This document shows, in pieces, positions 34,535 through 43,484 of a stretch of 64,000 bases of DNA. A program made the position numbers and the translations under genes. Where the stretch lies: NCBI RefSeq assembly GCF_015840915.1, contig NZ_CP060398.1:372001-436000 (forward strand), written 5' to 3'. The first letter of the stretch is position 1; the number at the start of each line of letters is the position of its first letter. Source of the DNA: Synechococcus sp. CBW1002 (GTDB taxonomy: Bacteria; Cyanobacteriota; Cyanobacteriia; PCC-6307; Cyanobiaceae). Under the pieces are notes generated by a model. That model saw nothing but the letters and a program-made list of their open reading frames with translations. It searched no databases and was not told the origin of the DNA.

Positions 34535-35626
34535 CTAGTGTGCCGTCCCGGAGATTTGCGAGCAAAGTCGCTGGAGCTTCTCCAGGATTGAATCTGCTGT
34601 CGCCGTCCAGTTGAACGGGGCCTTGGTCTTGTTGTAGGCCGCCACGAACTGCTCGATCTTGGCGATCAGCTCCTTGACGCTGGAGAAGCTGCCGCGCCGG
34701 ATCGCCCGCTGGGTGATGATCCCGAACCAGCGCTCCACCTGGTTCAGCCAGGAGGCGTAGGTGGGTGTGTAGTGCACGTGGAAGCGGGGCCGTTGTGCCA
34801 GCCAGGCCCTCACCTTGGCGTGCTTATGCGTGCAGTAGTTGTCCACGATCAGGTGGACATCAAGGTCCTCGGGGACGGACGTCTCGATCTGCCGCAGGAA
34901 GCCCAGGAACTCCTGATGCCGGTGCCGGGGCTTGCACTGGCTGATCACCTCACCGGTGGCCACGTCCAAGGCGGCGAACAGGGTGGTGGTGCCGTGGCGG
35001 ATGTAGTCATGGGTGACGCCCTCGACGTAACCGAGGCCCATGGGCAGCAGCGGCTGCGTCCTGTCCAGAGCCTGGATCTGCGTCTTCTCGTCAACGCAGA
35101 GCACCATCGCCTTGTCAGGTGGATTCAGATAGAGGCCGACGATGTCTCTGACCTTCTCGACAAAGAAAGGATCCGTCGACAACTTGAACGTCTTCTGGCG
35201 GTGCGGCTGGACGGAGAAGGTCTGCAGCCAGCGGTGAACGGTGGTTTTGGAGATACCTGTGGCAGCCGCGAGTGAGCGCGCGGACCACTGGGTACTGCCG
35301 TCGGTGGGTTTGGTCTGCAGGGCCCGGTTGATCACCTCAGCCACCTTGTCGTCTTCATAGGTGCGGGGCCGGCCGGGCCGCAGCTCGTCATGGAGCCCTT
35401 CCAGTCCAAGGTCCCGGTACCGCTTGCGCCATTTGCCAACGGTCATCCCCGTCAGTCCCATTCGTCTGGCGATCGCCGTATTGGTTTCGCCTGCTCCGCA
35501 GGCCAGGACGATCCGGGCTCGCTGCACGATCGAATGCGGCAGCGACCGGGAATTCGCAAGGGCCCGCAACTCCTGAGCTTCGTCCTCGCTGAGGACCAGC
35601 GGAGGCATCGGACGACCAAGCGCCAC
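34535..35626 (-). CDS. IS630-family transposase
   Basis: A 363-aa Tc1/mariner-like transposase. It has an N-terminal helix-turn-helix pair (TNTAIARRMGLTGMTVGKWR and WSARSLAAATGISKTTVHRW) and a DDE core with Asp in MVLCVDEKTQIQ, Asp in HLIVDNYCTHKH and Glu in SWLNQVERWFG. The stop codon TAG is made from the flanking target (TA plus the next base), so the coding frame ends just outside the element. This works at CTAG targets. Confidence 0.9.
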   Translation of the reverse strand: MALGRPMPPLVLSEDEAQELRALANSRSLPHSIVQRARIVLACGAGETNTAIARRMGLTGMTVGKWRKRYRDLGLEGLHDELRPGRPRTYEDDKVAEVINRALQTKPTDGSTQWSARSLAAATGISKTTVHRWLQTFSVQPHRQKTFKLSTDPFFVEKVRDIVGLYLNPPDKAMVLCVDEKTQIQALDRTQPLLPMGLGYVEGVTHDYIRHGTTTLFAALDVATGEVISQCKPRHRHQEFLGFLRQIETSVPEDLDVHLIVDNYCTHKHAKVRAWLAQRPRFHVHYTPTYASWLNQVERWFGIITQRAIRRGSFSSVKELIAKIEQFVAAYNKTKAPFNWTATADSILEKLQRLCSQISGTAH

Positions 35627-35680
35627 AGGGCACCTCGGGTGACACCCCTGATTTTAGCTGTTATTTCTAGGACGGGACAC
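34538..35680 (-). mobile_element. IS630-family element
   Basis: 1143 bp, ends GTGTGCCGTCCCGG and (inverted) GTGTCCCGTCCTAG, flanked by the TA duplication typical of IS630 (34536-34537 and 35681-35682). The outer bases complete a CTAG-like target (CCTAG on the left). Confidence 0.9.
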
Positions 35681-35712
35681 TAGGCAAGACGGCGAGATAT
35701 TCTTTTTGACAA

Positions 35713-36585
35713 GTGGCCCAGTGCGCAAGTAAATTGGAAAAGCAATATAAACGACAGAATTTGCAGTTAGTAGTCCCACCGCAAAGGCCCAGGCTGGATA
35801 TTGTTATTCCTTCAAGAAGCCAACCCGATCAGGCCGCATTCTTGAAGGAATCAATAGCCTCGATTGAGCGCCAATCCCTCCTTGGCTCTATTCATGCGCG
35901 GGCGATAATTTGCTGTGATCCCGATTATGATCCAAGTAATATCCCCCAGTCTTCTTGTCTGGCCATTGAGGTTGTTGAATCCGAACAGCCCCTCCAGGCA
36001 GCTGCACTCAACGCTGGACTAGTCGCAGTAGATGCCCACTTCGTAGCCTTCCTGGAAGACGATGATGCCTGGCACCCTCGGTTTCTGGAAACCGCTCTTG
36101 CAGCCCATCAGAAATTGCTCGATTCCGGCACTACCAGTAGCTTGATTTCCTCAAATCAGCTGGAGGTTGATTCCAATGGGGTGATTGAGCGTGTTAACGA
36201 TTTCGCAACGCCCTCAGGCTGGTTTATGAGCATCGCCACCTTGCGGAATGTAGGGCTGTTTGACCCAAGGTATCGATTACACCTTGATAATGACTGGCTC
36301 GGTCGTGCCGCCGCGCATAAAGTTCCGCGCATTCACCTAGTCGAAGCCTTGGCCCCCATGAAAGTCAATCACCTCTCCCAGGTGCGGCCCTGGCTGTTCA
36401 AAGTACTCAAAAACTCCAATGGCACCTGCCGCCTGGCCCGGCATAGCCTGCTCATCCCCTTGGTGAGGAGGCTGGTACACCCAGATTCCGGCATGGCACG
36501 CATTAGCCGCGACCCCCAACTTGCCCAGGAATCCGCAGCAGAATGCCAACGCCTTGTGCAAACGTATGGACGAATTCCCTGGTAG
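35713..36585 (+). CDS. GT2-type glycosyltransferase
   Basis: A 290-aa enzyme of the GT-A fold that transfers a sugar from a nucleotide donor. The N-terminal fold shows LDIVIPSRSQPDQAAFLKES and the metal-binding acidic cluster VAFLEDDDAWHPRF, typical of family 2. Acceptor-side residues include PSGWFMSIATLRNVGLFDP and DNDWLGRAA. The frame opens with GTG at 35713, only 30 bases from the IS630 flank, so promoter and perhaps true start may have been lost. The C-terminal codons (IPW) fall in an 18-bp tandem repeat. Acceptor and pathway cannot be told. No polysaccharide neighbours remain. Confidence 0.8.
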   Translation: MAQCASKLEKQYKRQNLQLVVPPQRPRLDIVIPSRSQPDQAAFLKESIASIERQSLLGSIHARAIICCDPDYDPSNIPQSSCLAIEVVESEQPLQAAALNAGLVAVDAHFVAFLEDDDAWHPRFLETALAAHQKLLDSGTTSSLISSNQLEVDSNGVIERVNDFATPSGWFMSIATLRNVGLFDPRYRLHLDNDWLGRAAAHKVPRIHLVEALAPMKVNHLSQVRPWLFKVLKNSNGTCRLARHSLLIPLVRRLVHPDSGMARISRDPQLAQESAAECQRLVQTYGRIPW

Positions 36586-36627
36586 CGGAGGATTCCCTGG
36601 TAGCGGAGGATTCCCTGGTAGCGGAGG
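36574..36627 (+). repeat. 18-bp tandem repeat, three perfect copies
   Basis: ATTCCCTGGTAGCGGAGG occurs at 36574-36591, 36592-36609 and 36610-36627, followed by a partial AATTCC. The first copy contains the stop codon of the glycosyltransferase (IPW-stop). Loss or gain of copies would not change the protein. Confidence 0.9.
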
Positions 36628-36651
36628 AATTCCTAATGGATTAATATATAA

Positions 36652-36761
36652 GGGCACCTCGAAAAATTGCCTCCACCAAGACGGAGCCCTCAAGCCTGGC
36701 CTGACGTGGCAATGAGTCTCAATTGCCGGATCCCGCAGATCCCGAATTTTTCGAGGTGCCC
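36652..36761. mobile_element. 110-bp MITE-like element sharing IS5 ends
   Basis: Perfect 17-bp inverted repeats GGGCACCTCGAAAAATT (36652-36668) and AATTTTTCGAGGTGCCC (36745-36761) enclose 76 bases without coding content. The same ends bound the IS5 element at 42224-43468. Flanks ATAA and ATGA are near duplications. Confidence 0.85.
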
Positions 36762-36827
36762 ATGAGAAGTCTTGAGGCAATGCCATTTCTGAGGCAGCAT
36801 TGAGAAGCCAAAAGTTCTCTGTATGTA

Positions 36828-38297
36828 GGGCCTCCTGAGAAAGTAAGAACCAGCCCCAGGTCAGCAAAGTGGGGAGGCCCCGCCCTAACACTGAGTGTTG
36901 CTCAGGCTGCAGCCGGTTGATTGCTCAGGAGCCGCTCCTCGCCTCTTCGGATGGATTCAGTGCCGATCAGTAGCTGAAACAAGAAGGCAAAAAGGACCAA
37001 AAGAAGCCCCAGCAGCTTCTCGAGGTTCATCACCAGTACAGCCAATGCAATGGCTGATCCTTGGGTGGTAGCGAGCTTCTCACGAATCAAACCCAATCCA
37101 AATCGCCGCTTCCCCTGTCCGATTTTGCCTTCTACCGCGTTACGTTGCCGTTGATCATCAAGAAACTGTCTCTTCTCTTCTGCCACAAGCTCAGGATCGC
37201 TCTTGGGCCGACCAAGGCGAGGTCCACTCAGGCGAATCCCATGACGCTGACAGAAAGCGCGGTTCGCTCGAGTCCGATAGATCTGATCGGCACAGATCAC
37301 TTCTGGATAATGACCATGACGACGGCGATAGGCTCTTGCTTGAGCCTTTAGATCTTCTCCTTCGTTGTAGGGGTCGTAGCTCAGGCGATCTAGGTAAGTG
37401 AATCCATCACCCGTAACTGAAATAGAGATCTTGGCTCCGAATTCGACATTACATCTGGCTTTGCCACGAACTATGGGCCTGATGTGAGCTTGGAAGAGGC
37501 TCACGATCCGATTGGAGATGCTTCTGCTGTCTGAGTGGTAGAGAATCTTCTGCTGGCGAACCAGCTCGCTGACCACCAAGAGTTTGTGATACCAGTGTCT
37601 TCCTGCGGCCAAAAGGCAGGCACCGCAAACGATCAGGGCATCAATACTGCCAAGATTCCGTTGAAGATGGCCGAGCTGCTGCTTGATCGCTCTTCGAATC
37701 TTGCTGATGCGAGGGCGCTTCTTCTTTGCCCCTGCCAAAAACTGCTGACGGGCTTTCTTTCGATGCGTACGTGGCTTCTGGCCAAACGCCTCTCTGATCG
37801 GCGGATGCATCGCATCAATCAGTTTTTCTGTAACTTCTCTGGCTTCATTGAGCAGAGATAAATCAGTCGGATAGCGGATGTCAACCGGTGCGCATGTGGC
37901 GTCAATCAAGAGTGTGCCTTGGTTGGCCGATGGCATAGACGTGTGATCATTGCTGCCATGCCCCGTGGAAGAACCGCCACCTTTGTCTGCACCTTGATCA
38001 TCGTCGGCATCTGCGGCCTGGATCACATTCAGCCCATGGCGCACGATCCGTTCGTTGCAGTCGTTGATCACTGACTCCGGCAGGCGCTTCCGGAAATAGA
38101 CCATCATCGATGGATCGAACGGTGCTGAGAACTGGAACGCTTCTAATCCAATGAAGAATTGCAGGTACGGATTTTCCTTGAGTTGCTCAACCAGCTCCTC
38201 GTCTGTGATCGCCATGCGAGCTTTGATGATGAGGGCACCCAATGCCATTCGAAATGGCTTGGCAGGTGCCCCAAAGCCTTTGCAGAACTGCGACGCG
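36828..38297 (-). mobile_element. IS1478-like element, second type, truncated
   Basis: One end is visible at 36828 (GGGCCTCCTGAGAAAG, related to the GGGACTCCTGAAAAA ends of the other type). The other end was removed at 38297, where IS3 type A copy 2 begins. Confidence 0.8.
36902..38297 (-). pseudogene. IS1478-like transposase, 5' truncated
   Basis: A relative of the 516-aa transposase (roughly half identical by eye). It starts inside the N-terminal domain (GFGAPAKPFRMALGAL) and keeps all catalytic parts: LLIDATCAPVDI, VICADQIYRTRANRAF and RNAVEGKIGQGKRRFGLGL. About 55-70 N-terminal residues are missing. The open part from the Met at 38248 encodes 448 aa. Confidence 0.85.
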
Positions 38298-38519
38298 CGG
38301 CGCCTATCAGCAAAGATGTCCGCTCAGGGTACTGATCTGAGTACCTCAGAAAGCCTACTCCGGATGGAGGATCATGGGCTTCGAGATCGGATGTTGATCG
38401 TCATCGCGCGTTGATCAGGAGCGCAGGCTTGAGCGGCCGGCCCCCGGTCGGAGGCTGAGGCCGGCCCGCCTCTTGCGGGCGGTCCAACCACAACCCCCTG
38501 GGGCCTGGGTTTCTGATCT

Positions 38520-39578
38520 TCAAGCAGCGACAGTGTCCTGCGGTCTGGGATGGTTGACCCGCACGACTGTTGGCTGAGCCCAATCGCGAGGTGGCCTGGC
38601 CCAGCGGCGTGGATGTTGCGCACGCGCCTGCTCATAGGTCTGCTGACGGACTCTGCAGATCGCGTCAGCTTCTCCGTAGTGACGTTGATTGGGCGTCACA
38701 TACTTGATGCCGCTGTGACGATGCTCAGCGTTGTACCAGTCAACAAAACCATCGACCCAGGCACGCACTGAGAGAAGATCCCGGAAACGACGCACTGGAT
38801 AGCTCTGGTGATATTTCATGGTTCGGAACCATGACTCAACGTAGGCGTTGTCATTGCTCACCCGCGGCCGCGAGAATGACAGGGAGATGCCGAGCTCGGC
38901 CAGCTTGGCGGCCAAGGTGTAGGAGCGCATGGGTGCTCCGTTATCGGCGTGCAGGATCGTGGTCGACCCCGAGCTGATCCCTTCATCACGGCAGACACGA
39001 TCAAAGAAGTGCTTGGCCAGTTCGCCGCATTCACGATCGTGCACCTCAACGCCAAGGATGCGCCGGCTCCACACATCCATCACCATATAAAGGTAGTAGA
39101 ACTGACCCTTCGCAGGCCCCGGCAACAGGGTGATATCCCAGGCCAGCACTTGATGGATGCCCGTTGCCTCCAGCACGGGTGGCTCTCTTGGCTCCCGCGG
39201 TGGGCGGCTCCTGCCGCGATGATTTAACAGGCCTTCCTGGCGCATGATGCGGTAAATCGTTGACTCCGATCCCACGTAGACTCCCTCCTCGGCAAGGATC
39301 GCCACGATCTGACCAGGCGTGAGATCGGCAAAGCGTGGATCGTTGACAGTGGACAACACCTGTTGGCGCTCCTCCTCGCTGAAACGATGCATGACATGCC
39401 TGGACGCTCCCTTGCGTTGATCGCAGCTGAATCCCTGGGTCCGAATCATCAAGCCCCATCGCCTCAGCGTGCGTGTCGCCAGGCCGAAAAGATCAGCAAT
39501 GGCCTTGGCCGAAAGGCCACGACTGATGCCTTCCTGTAGAAGCGCGACGATCGCACCGCGATCGCCAGACGGAATCAA
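38520..39578 (-). CDS. IS3 type A OrfB, DDE transposase
   Basis: 352 aa with D148, D212 and E248 as in copy 1, with one substitution (GPAKGQ). TTG start overlaps the OrfA stop. Probably made as the OrfAB fusion through the slippery site at 39611-39617. Confidence 0.9.
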   Translation of the reverse strand: MIPSGDRGAIVALLQEGISRGLSAKAIADLFGLATRTLRRWGLMIRTQGFSCDQRKGASRHVMHRFSEEERQQVLSTVNDPRFADLTPGQIVAILAEEGVYVGSESTIYRIMRQEGLLNHRGRSRPPREPREPPVLEATGIHQVLAWDITLLPGPAKGQFYYLYMVMDVWSRRILGVEVHDRECGELAKHFFDRVCRDEGISSGSTTILHADNGAPMRSYTLAAKLAELGISLSFSRPRVSNDNAYVESWFRTMKYHQSYPVRRFRDLLSVRAWVDGFVDWYNAEHRHSGIKYVTPNQRHYGEADAICRVRQQTYEQARAQHPRRWARPPRDWAQPTVVRVNHPRPQDTVAA

Positions 39579-40084
39579 GGATCCTCGTCCGGTTGAAAGA
39601 TCTGGTTGAACTTTTTTGAGAGCATCAACAACGTCGCCGCTTCTGTCAGTGCTTTTTCTTTCTTCTGCAATTCACGCTCCAGCTGGCGATTCCGCCGGAC
39701 CAGTTCCTGATTCTTGCGTTGCAGTTCCCGCTGATCAGCCATGCTCGGCGCGCTGGGGCCATTGGCATCCTCGGCGGCCTGGCGCCAACGGGCAACCTGC
39801 TTGGGGTACAGCCCCCGCTCCCTGCAGAACGACCCGAGCTCGCTTCCGTTCAGTCCTGCGGCCTGGATCACGGCTGCCAGCTTGTCGGCAGCGCTCCACT
39901 GCTCCGGCGGCCGGTTCGTGGCAGGCACCAGCTGGCCCTGCTTCTGCCACTGGCTCCGCCAGTTGTAGATGGTCTGCGCCGTGATCCCGGTGTCGCGGGC
40001 GATCTCAGCCACGCTCTCAAGGTTCGGAGGGCTCATCCGCAGGCGGACGGCTTGCCGCAGAGCGGCGTCATAGGGCGGTTGCAT
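39575..40084 (-). CDS. IS3 type A OrfA
   Basis: 169 aa, helix-turn-helix and leucine-zipper-like tail as in copy 1, with RQAVRL instead of REAVRL near the N-terminus. Confidence 0.9.
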   Translation of the reverse strand: MQPPYDAALRQAVRLRMSPPNLESVAEIARDTGITAQTIYNWRSQWQKQGQLVPATNRPPEQWSAADKLAAVIQAAGLNGSELGSFCRERGLYPKQVARWRQAAEDANGPSAPSMADQRELQRKNQELVRRNRQLERELQKKEKALTEAATLLMLSKKFNQIFQPDEDP

Positions 40085-40183
40085 AGTCGTCGGTTGGGCC
40101 CCCAGGTGGACGGGTCAAACCGAGCGGACTTCTTCCTAAGAAACACCAACGGCCAACAGGGATCTCGGCTGACTGACCACACC

Positions 40184-41527
40184 TCAAGCAGAGGCAACAA
40201 GTTGAAAACCAAGGGCAATGGCGCGTCGCTGGAGACCACGAATCTGACGATCCCTTGATTCCTCCTGATATGCGGCAGCACCGGGATCCTGATATACCAA
40301 ACCATCACGGAGCGTCTTGTAGTAAAGAATGGCAAGCTTTCGGGCAGTAGCAATTAATGCTTTACTCTTTCCGGCACGTGCTGCCAGACGACGTTGAAAA
40401 GCACCCAGTGCAGTATTCGTTCTTCCCAGCGGTACGGCAGCCATCCAAAAGGCACTACCTGCTCGCGTAGTGCCCTGTCGTGTTCGTGAAGAAAGTACCT
40501 TTCCCCCTGAGATCCTGTTCTGAGGACTGAGTCCCAGCCATGACACAAAATGCTGGGCACTGGGCCAGCGCTTCATGTCCAACCCACACTCACTAATGAG
40601 CGTGAGAACTGTTGTTGGTCCTAATCCCGGAAGCCTTAGAAGATTGTGGCCTGACAAGGCTTGAATTAGGTGGGTTGGGTTAAATGCAAAGCCATGTCCG
40701 CATATCTTCCAATCCCCAGGTTGACTGCCTGGATCTTGATAGTCCGAGCCGGCAAGCTCTGTCATCAATGATTGTGCCGCAAGCTCGCAGGCCCTGATCT
40801 TCTCTGAATAGGTGTCAAAGAGCTCAACTGCGATCTTCAAAGAGAACAAGTGATCGTCTTGGTAGTTCCCCTCAAGAGCAGCCGCAATTGTTGCCGCGCT
40901 CTCCTTGCAGCGTCTGTCTCGGAGAGAAGCGAGTCTTTCGGGGTCCCTCTCACCTGAAAGTATGGCATCGATGATTCGCCTACCGGTTAGTCCGCTGATA
41001 TCTCTGACAACATGATGAAGCTGAAGATTCATAAGCATCAGCGCCTTCTGGATGTGTTGCTGATGAGACGAGCGGTATCGAACAAGTTGATCACGCTGCC
41101 GCAGATATGAGCGTAGTTCTGTGATTTTTTGGTCTGGACGAAAGCTTGCTCTCACCAGGCCGTAGCTGTGGAGCTGCTGAAGCCATTGTGCATCGTTGAT
41201 ATCCGTCTTGCGGCCCGGAACATTCTTGGCGTGCCTGGCATTAACAAGAAAGACGTCAATGCCTTTGCCAGAGAGAATCTCGTAAAGCGGAACCCAGTAG
41301 ATTCCAGTGGACTCCATGGCAATGGTGCTAATTCCAACTGCCAGCAGCCATTCGGCGAGTGCGATTAGATCCTTTGTGAAGCTTGAAAACTTGCGGACGG
41401 GATTCGGATCAAGCTCGACAGGAACAGCAACAACGTGGAATCTACTGCCGACATCAATTCCAGCGGAACGAGGGTTAATGACTTTCAGACGAGCTCGGCG
41501 CTTGCCTGCTGAAATTGGTTCTCCCAT
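40184..41527 (-). CDS. IS110-family transposase (DEDD recombinase), complete
   Basis: A 447-aa RNA-guided-type recombinase. The RuvC-like DEDD domain shows Asp in AGIDVGSRFHVV, Glu in TIAMESTGIYWV and Asp pairs in GRKTDINDAQWL. The C-terminal Tnp20 domain has LRLPGLGPTTVLTLISECG and the serine-containing RQGTTRAGSAFWMAAV. Family members recombine target and donor with a structured non-coding RNA made from the element's own flank. The start is taken at MGEPISAGKRRARLK. A C-terminal fragment of the same gene is at 1352-1789. Confidence 0.92.
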   Translation of the reverse strand: MGEPISAGKRRARLKVINPRSAGIDVGSRFHVVAVPVELDPNPVRKFSSFTKDLIALAEWLLAVGISTIAMESTGIYWVPLYEILSGKGIDVFLVNARHAKNVPGRKTDINDAQWLQQLHSYGLVRASFRPDQKITELRSYLRQRDQLVRYRSSHQQHIQKALMLMNLQLHHVVRDISGLTGRRIIDAILSGERDPERLASLRDRRCKESAATIAAALEGNYQDDHLFSLKIAVELFDTYSEKIRACELAAQSLMTELAGSDYQDPGSQPGDWKICGHGFAFNPTHLIQALSGHNLLRLPGLGPTTVLTLISECGLDMKRWPSAQHFVSWLGLSPQNRISGGKVLSSRTRQGTTRAGSAFWMAAVPLGRTNTALGAFQRRLAARAGKSKALIATARKLAILYYKTLRDGLVYQDPGAAAYQEESRDRQIRGLQRRAIALGFQLVASA

Positions 41528-41970
41528 GGCTTAAGGACTCACTAGGTGATCGGGAGGGCATCAGGCAGGATTCGCGCACTAAAATCAGCAAATTCCTAAT
41601 CGGGATCGGCCGACTAACTCATTGGTCAGTCGAGCCGTCGCCAGGGCAGGGAGCGCAATTCGAATCCCAGGCCACGTTTGCTTTCGGGGTCAGGCCTCCA
41701 AAGATGTCATCGGCCATGGCCCGATGTCCTCATGACCAGAGTGGCAAGGGCGCTCTGGCTTGGCCGTGGGTGTTTCGGGCGCGAGGGCGTACGCGCGTAC
41801 TGGTTCGTTTGCTGACACTGGGGGCAGAATCCATTCAGCCGCAGCACATTCCTTGCATGCTCATCGTGGCCAGGCTCTCACACTGTTCTACGTGCGGTAG
41901 AGGTGAACCTGGAGATTCCCCATGGTTCACCGGATTGACCCGTTCTAAAATCTTGCTCTTGCGCCGCATT
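41528..41970. other. IS110 5' flank, possible non-coding guide RNA region
   Basis: About 440 bases upstream of the IS110 gene with no convincing gene. In IS110-group elements the guide (bridge) RNA is encoded in the 5' non-coding end, so part of this stretch may be it. I could not define the element end or a fold by eye. Confidence 0.3.
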
Positions 41971-42107
41971 TAAGAGCCTGCTGAAAAAGCCCAGAGGCCG
42001 TCATGCCTTGGGCCTGTCCTTTTGGCGCAGCGCCCGTGAACACTGGGCTCGAAGTCAGGCGTTCCTGGGCTGAATGTGCCTTGACGGGGATTTTCAGCAA
42101 ACTCTTA
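41971..42107. mobile_element. 137-bp MITE-like element
   Basis: Ends TAAGAGCCTGCTGAAAA (from 41971) and TTTTCAGCAAACTCTTA (to 42107) are inverted with two mismatches. The interior is GC-rich and non-coding. No IS in the window has these ends, so a mobilising transposase would be elsewhere in the genome. Confidence 0.7.
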
Positions 42108-42175
42108 ATCACCAAAGCTCCATTCACCCCCAAACACAAATCTAAGACAGCGCATTAAATAAGAATTGCAACAAA

Positions 42176-42203
42176 ATTGCTGCGTTGATCCAATTGCAGC
42201 AAT
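42176..42203. promoter_or_regulatory. Inverted repeat in the AT-rich upstream region of the ridA-lodAB cluster
   Basis: ATTGCTGC (42176-42183) and GCAGCAAT (42196-42203) form a perfect 8-bp inverted repeat with a 12-base spacer, in a 115-bp AT-rich stretch that once lay directly before the RidA gene. IS5 now separates them. Could be a regulator-binding site. Confidence 0.35.
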
Positions 42204-42223
42204 AAAATCACATAAATATTTGA

Positions 42224-43468
42224 GGGCACCTCGAAAAATTAGCTGTTTCCCAGTGTTCTGCAGGCATGCAAAAAGCCGCCAATGGCGGCAGGCAGCAGAA
42301 TTTTGTATCGGCGACTGAGCTTTTTACTGCGCTATCGGATACTCCTTCGAGGATTCATGCCACCACTGGTGCATGGCTGATGCGCTGAAGATAGCGAAGG
42401 AAGTTGAAGGCCAGATTCTTGAGCCCCCACCATGCCTCGTTCCTTGCCAGCCCAATCTTTCGCGTCAGCTTCCCACCCATTGACATTGTCATGCAGCCGA
42501 AGACATGCTCCACACAAGCTCTAATGGCTGACTTGACGCGATTAAGGTCCTTGGCGGCGGCGCTGAGCGGGTGATTGCGAGCGCCCTTATCGTGGATCAA
42601 GCTTTCGAAGCGCCCCAAGCTCAGCAGATCTTCAAAGCACTCACCTGAATAAGCTGAGTCTGCCCAGACATAATCATGTTCATTCTCCGGATCCAGCAGC
42701 CGTGGAAGCATCTGACTGTCATGAATATTGGCAGGTGTAATAGCATATCGGCGGATAAAGCCATGGTCGACGTCAATGCAGATGCTGTTCTTGTAACCGA
42801 AGTAGTTGATGCCGTTCTTTTTAACCCAGCGAGCGTCTAGATCCTTCTGCCGCAGGCGATCTGGGTTTTCTTCCCAGCCTTCCGGCAGCCTACCAGCTTT
42901 GATTTCCTTGTTCTCGTCACGGGTGTTGCGCTGTTTGGGAACAGGTACGAGAGTCGCATCAATAATCTGACCACCACGGGCTTGGAGTCCCTGTGAGCGG
43001 AGGTATGCCTCGAACATCTCGAAGAGCTCCCCAATCACTCCTGCTTTGCGCAGCCTCTCCCTGAACAAGGCGACTGTGGTTGCGTCAGGAATGTTGTTCA
43101 TCACACCCAGTCCCACAAACTCCTCAAAGGAACGCCTGTCATTCACCTGGAACTCAAGCTCGTCATCGCTGAGGTTAAATAGCTGCTGGAGAACAAGCAT
43201 CTTGAAAAGGATCAGCGGATCAATCCGCTTACGCCCTGCATTGCTCTTGCGATCCTGCGCGTATCCTTGGTCAAGTATCGGCTGGAATTTATCCCATGGG
43301 ATCGAATCAGACAGCCGCTTGAGAACCGGCTTCTTCTCCTGGAGCTTTGCGACCCTTTGCTGTTCGTCCCAAAAACCTCTTTGGCCCACCGCTGGCATAC
43401 AGTCTGACTTCCTGATTCTATCGCTATTTCATCGTAATCAACCAGCTTGCTGATTTTTCGAGGTGCCC
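42224..43468 (-). mobile_element. IS5-family element
   Basis: 1245 bp with ends GGGCACCTCGAAAAAT and ATTTTTCGAGGTGCCC, flanked by the perfect 4-bp duplication TTGA (42220-42223 and 43469-43472). It lies 17 bases before the RidA start and cuts the cluster off from its upstream region. Confidence 0.93.
42355..43398 (-). CDS. IS5-family transposase
   Basis: A 347-aa transposase. The N-terminal DUF772 domain (RKRIDPLILFKMLVLQQLFN, then LSDDELEFQVNDRRSF) is followed by the DDE core: Asp in GQIIDATLVPVPKQRN, Asp in YVWADSAYSGE and Glu in RACVEHVFGCMTMSMGGK, the last in the Y-R-E-like signature context. Intact. Confidence 0.92.
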   Translation of the reverse strand: MPAVGQRGFWDEQQRVAKLQEKKPVLKRLSDSIPWDKFQPILDQGYAQDRKSNAGRKRIDPLILFKMLVLQQLFNLSDDELEFQVNDRRSFEEFVGLGVMNNIPDATTVALFRERLRKAGVIGELFEMFEAYLRSQGLQARGGQIIDATLVPVPKQRNTRDENKEIKAGRLPEGWEENPDRLRQKDLDARWVKKNGINYFGYKNSICIDVDHGFIRRYAITPANIHDSQMLPRLLDPENEHDYVWADSAYSGECFEDLLSLGRFESLIHDKGARNHPLSAAAKDLNRVKSAIRACVEHVFGCMTMSMGGKLTRKIGLARNEAWWGLKNLAFNFLRYLQRISHAPVVA

Positions 43469-43484
43469 TTGAATCTATTATTAA

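Larger units (their letters stand above)
38298..40146 (-). mobile_element. IS3-family element type A, copy 2
   Basis: Inverse of 1827-3675. The near-identity between the two regions goes beyond the IS, to 40621 (the IS110 gene part), so the two regions share one 2.3-kb unit and not only the IS. Confidence 0.8.

Noticed and set aside
41640-41690. tRNA-like T-loop (ATTCGAATCCC) in the IS110 flank
   Set aside because: No matching acceptor, D or anticodon arms could be drawn around it.
41515-41973. 152-codon plus-strand frame next to IS110
   Set aside because: Begins inside the IS110 gene in antisense, with no motif. More likely a non-coding flank.
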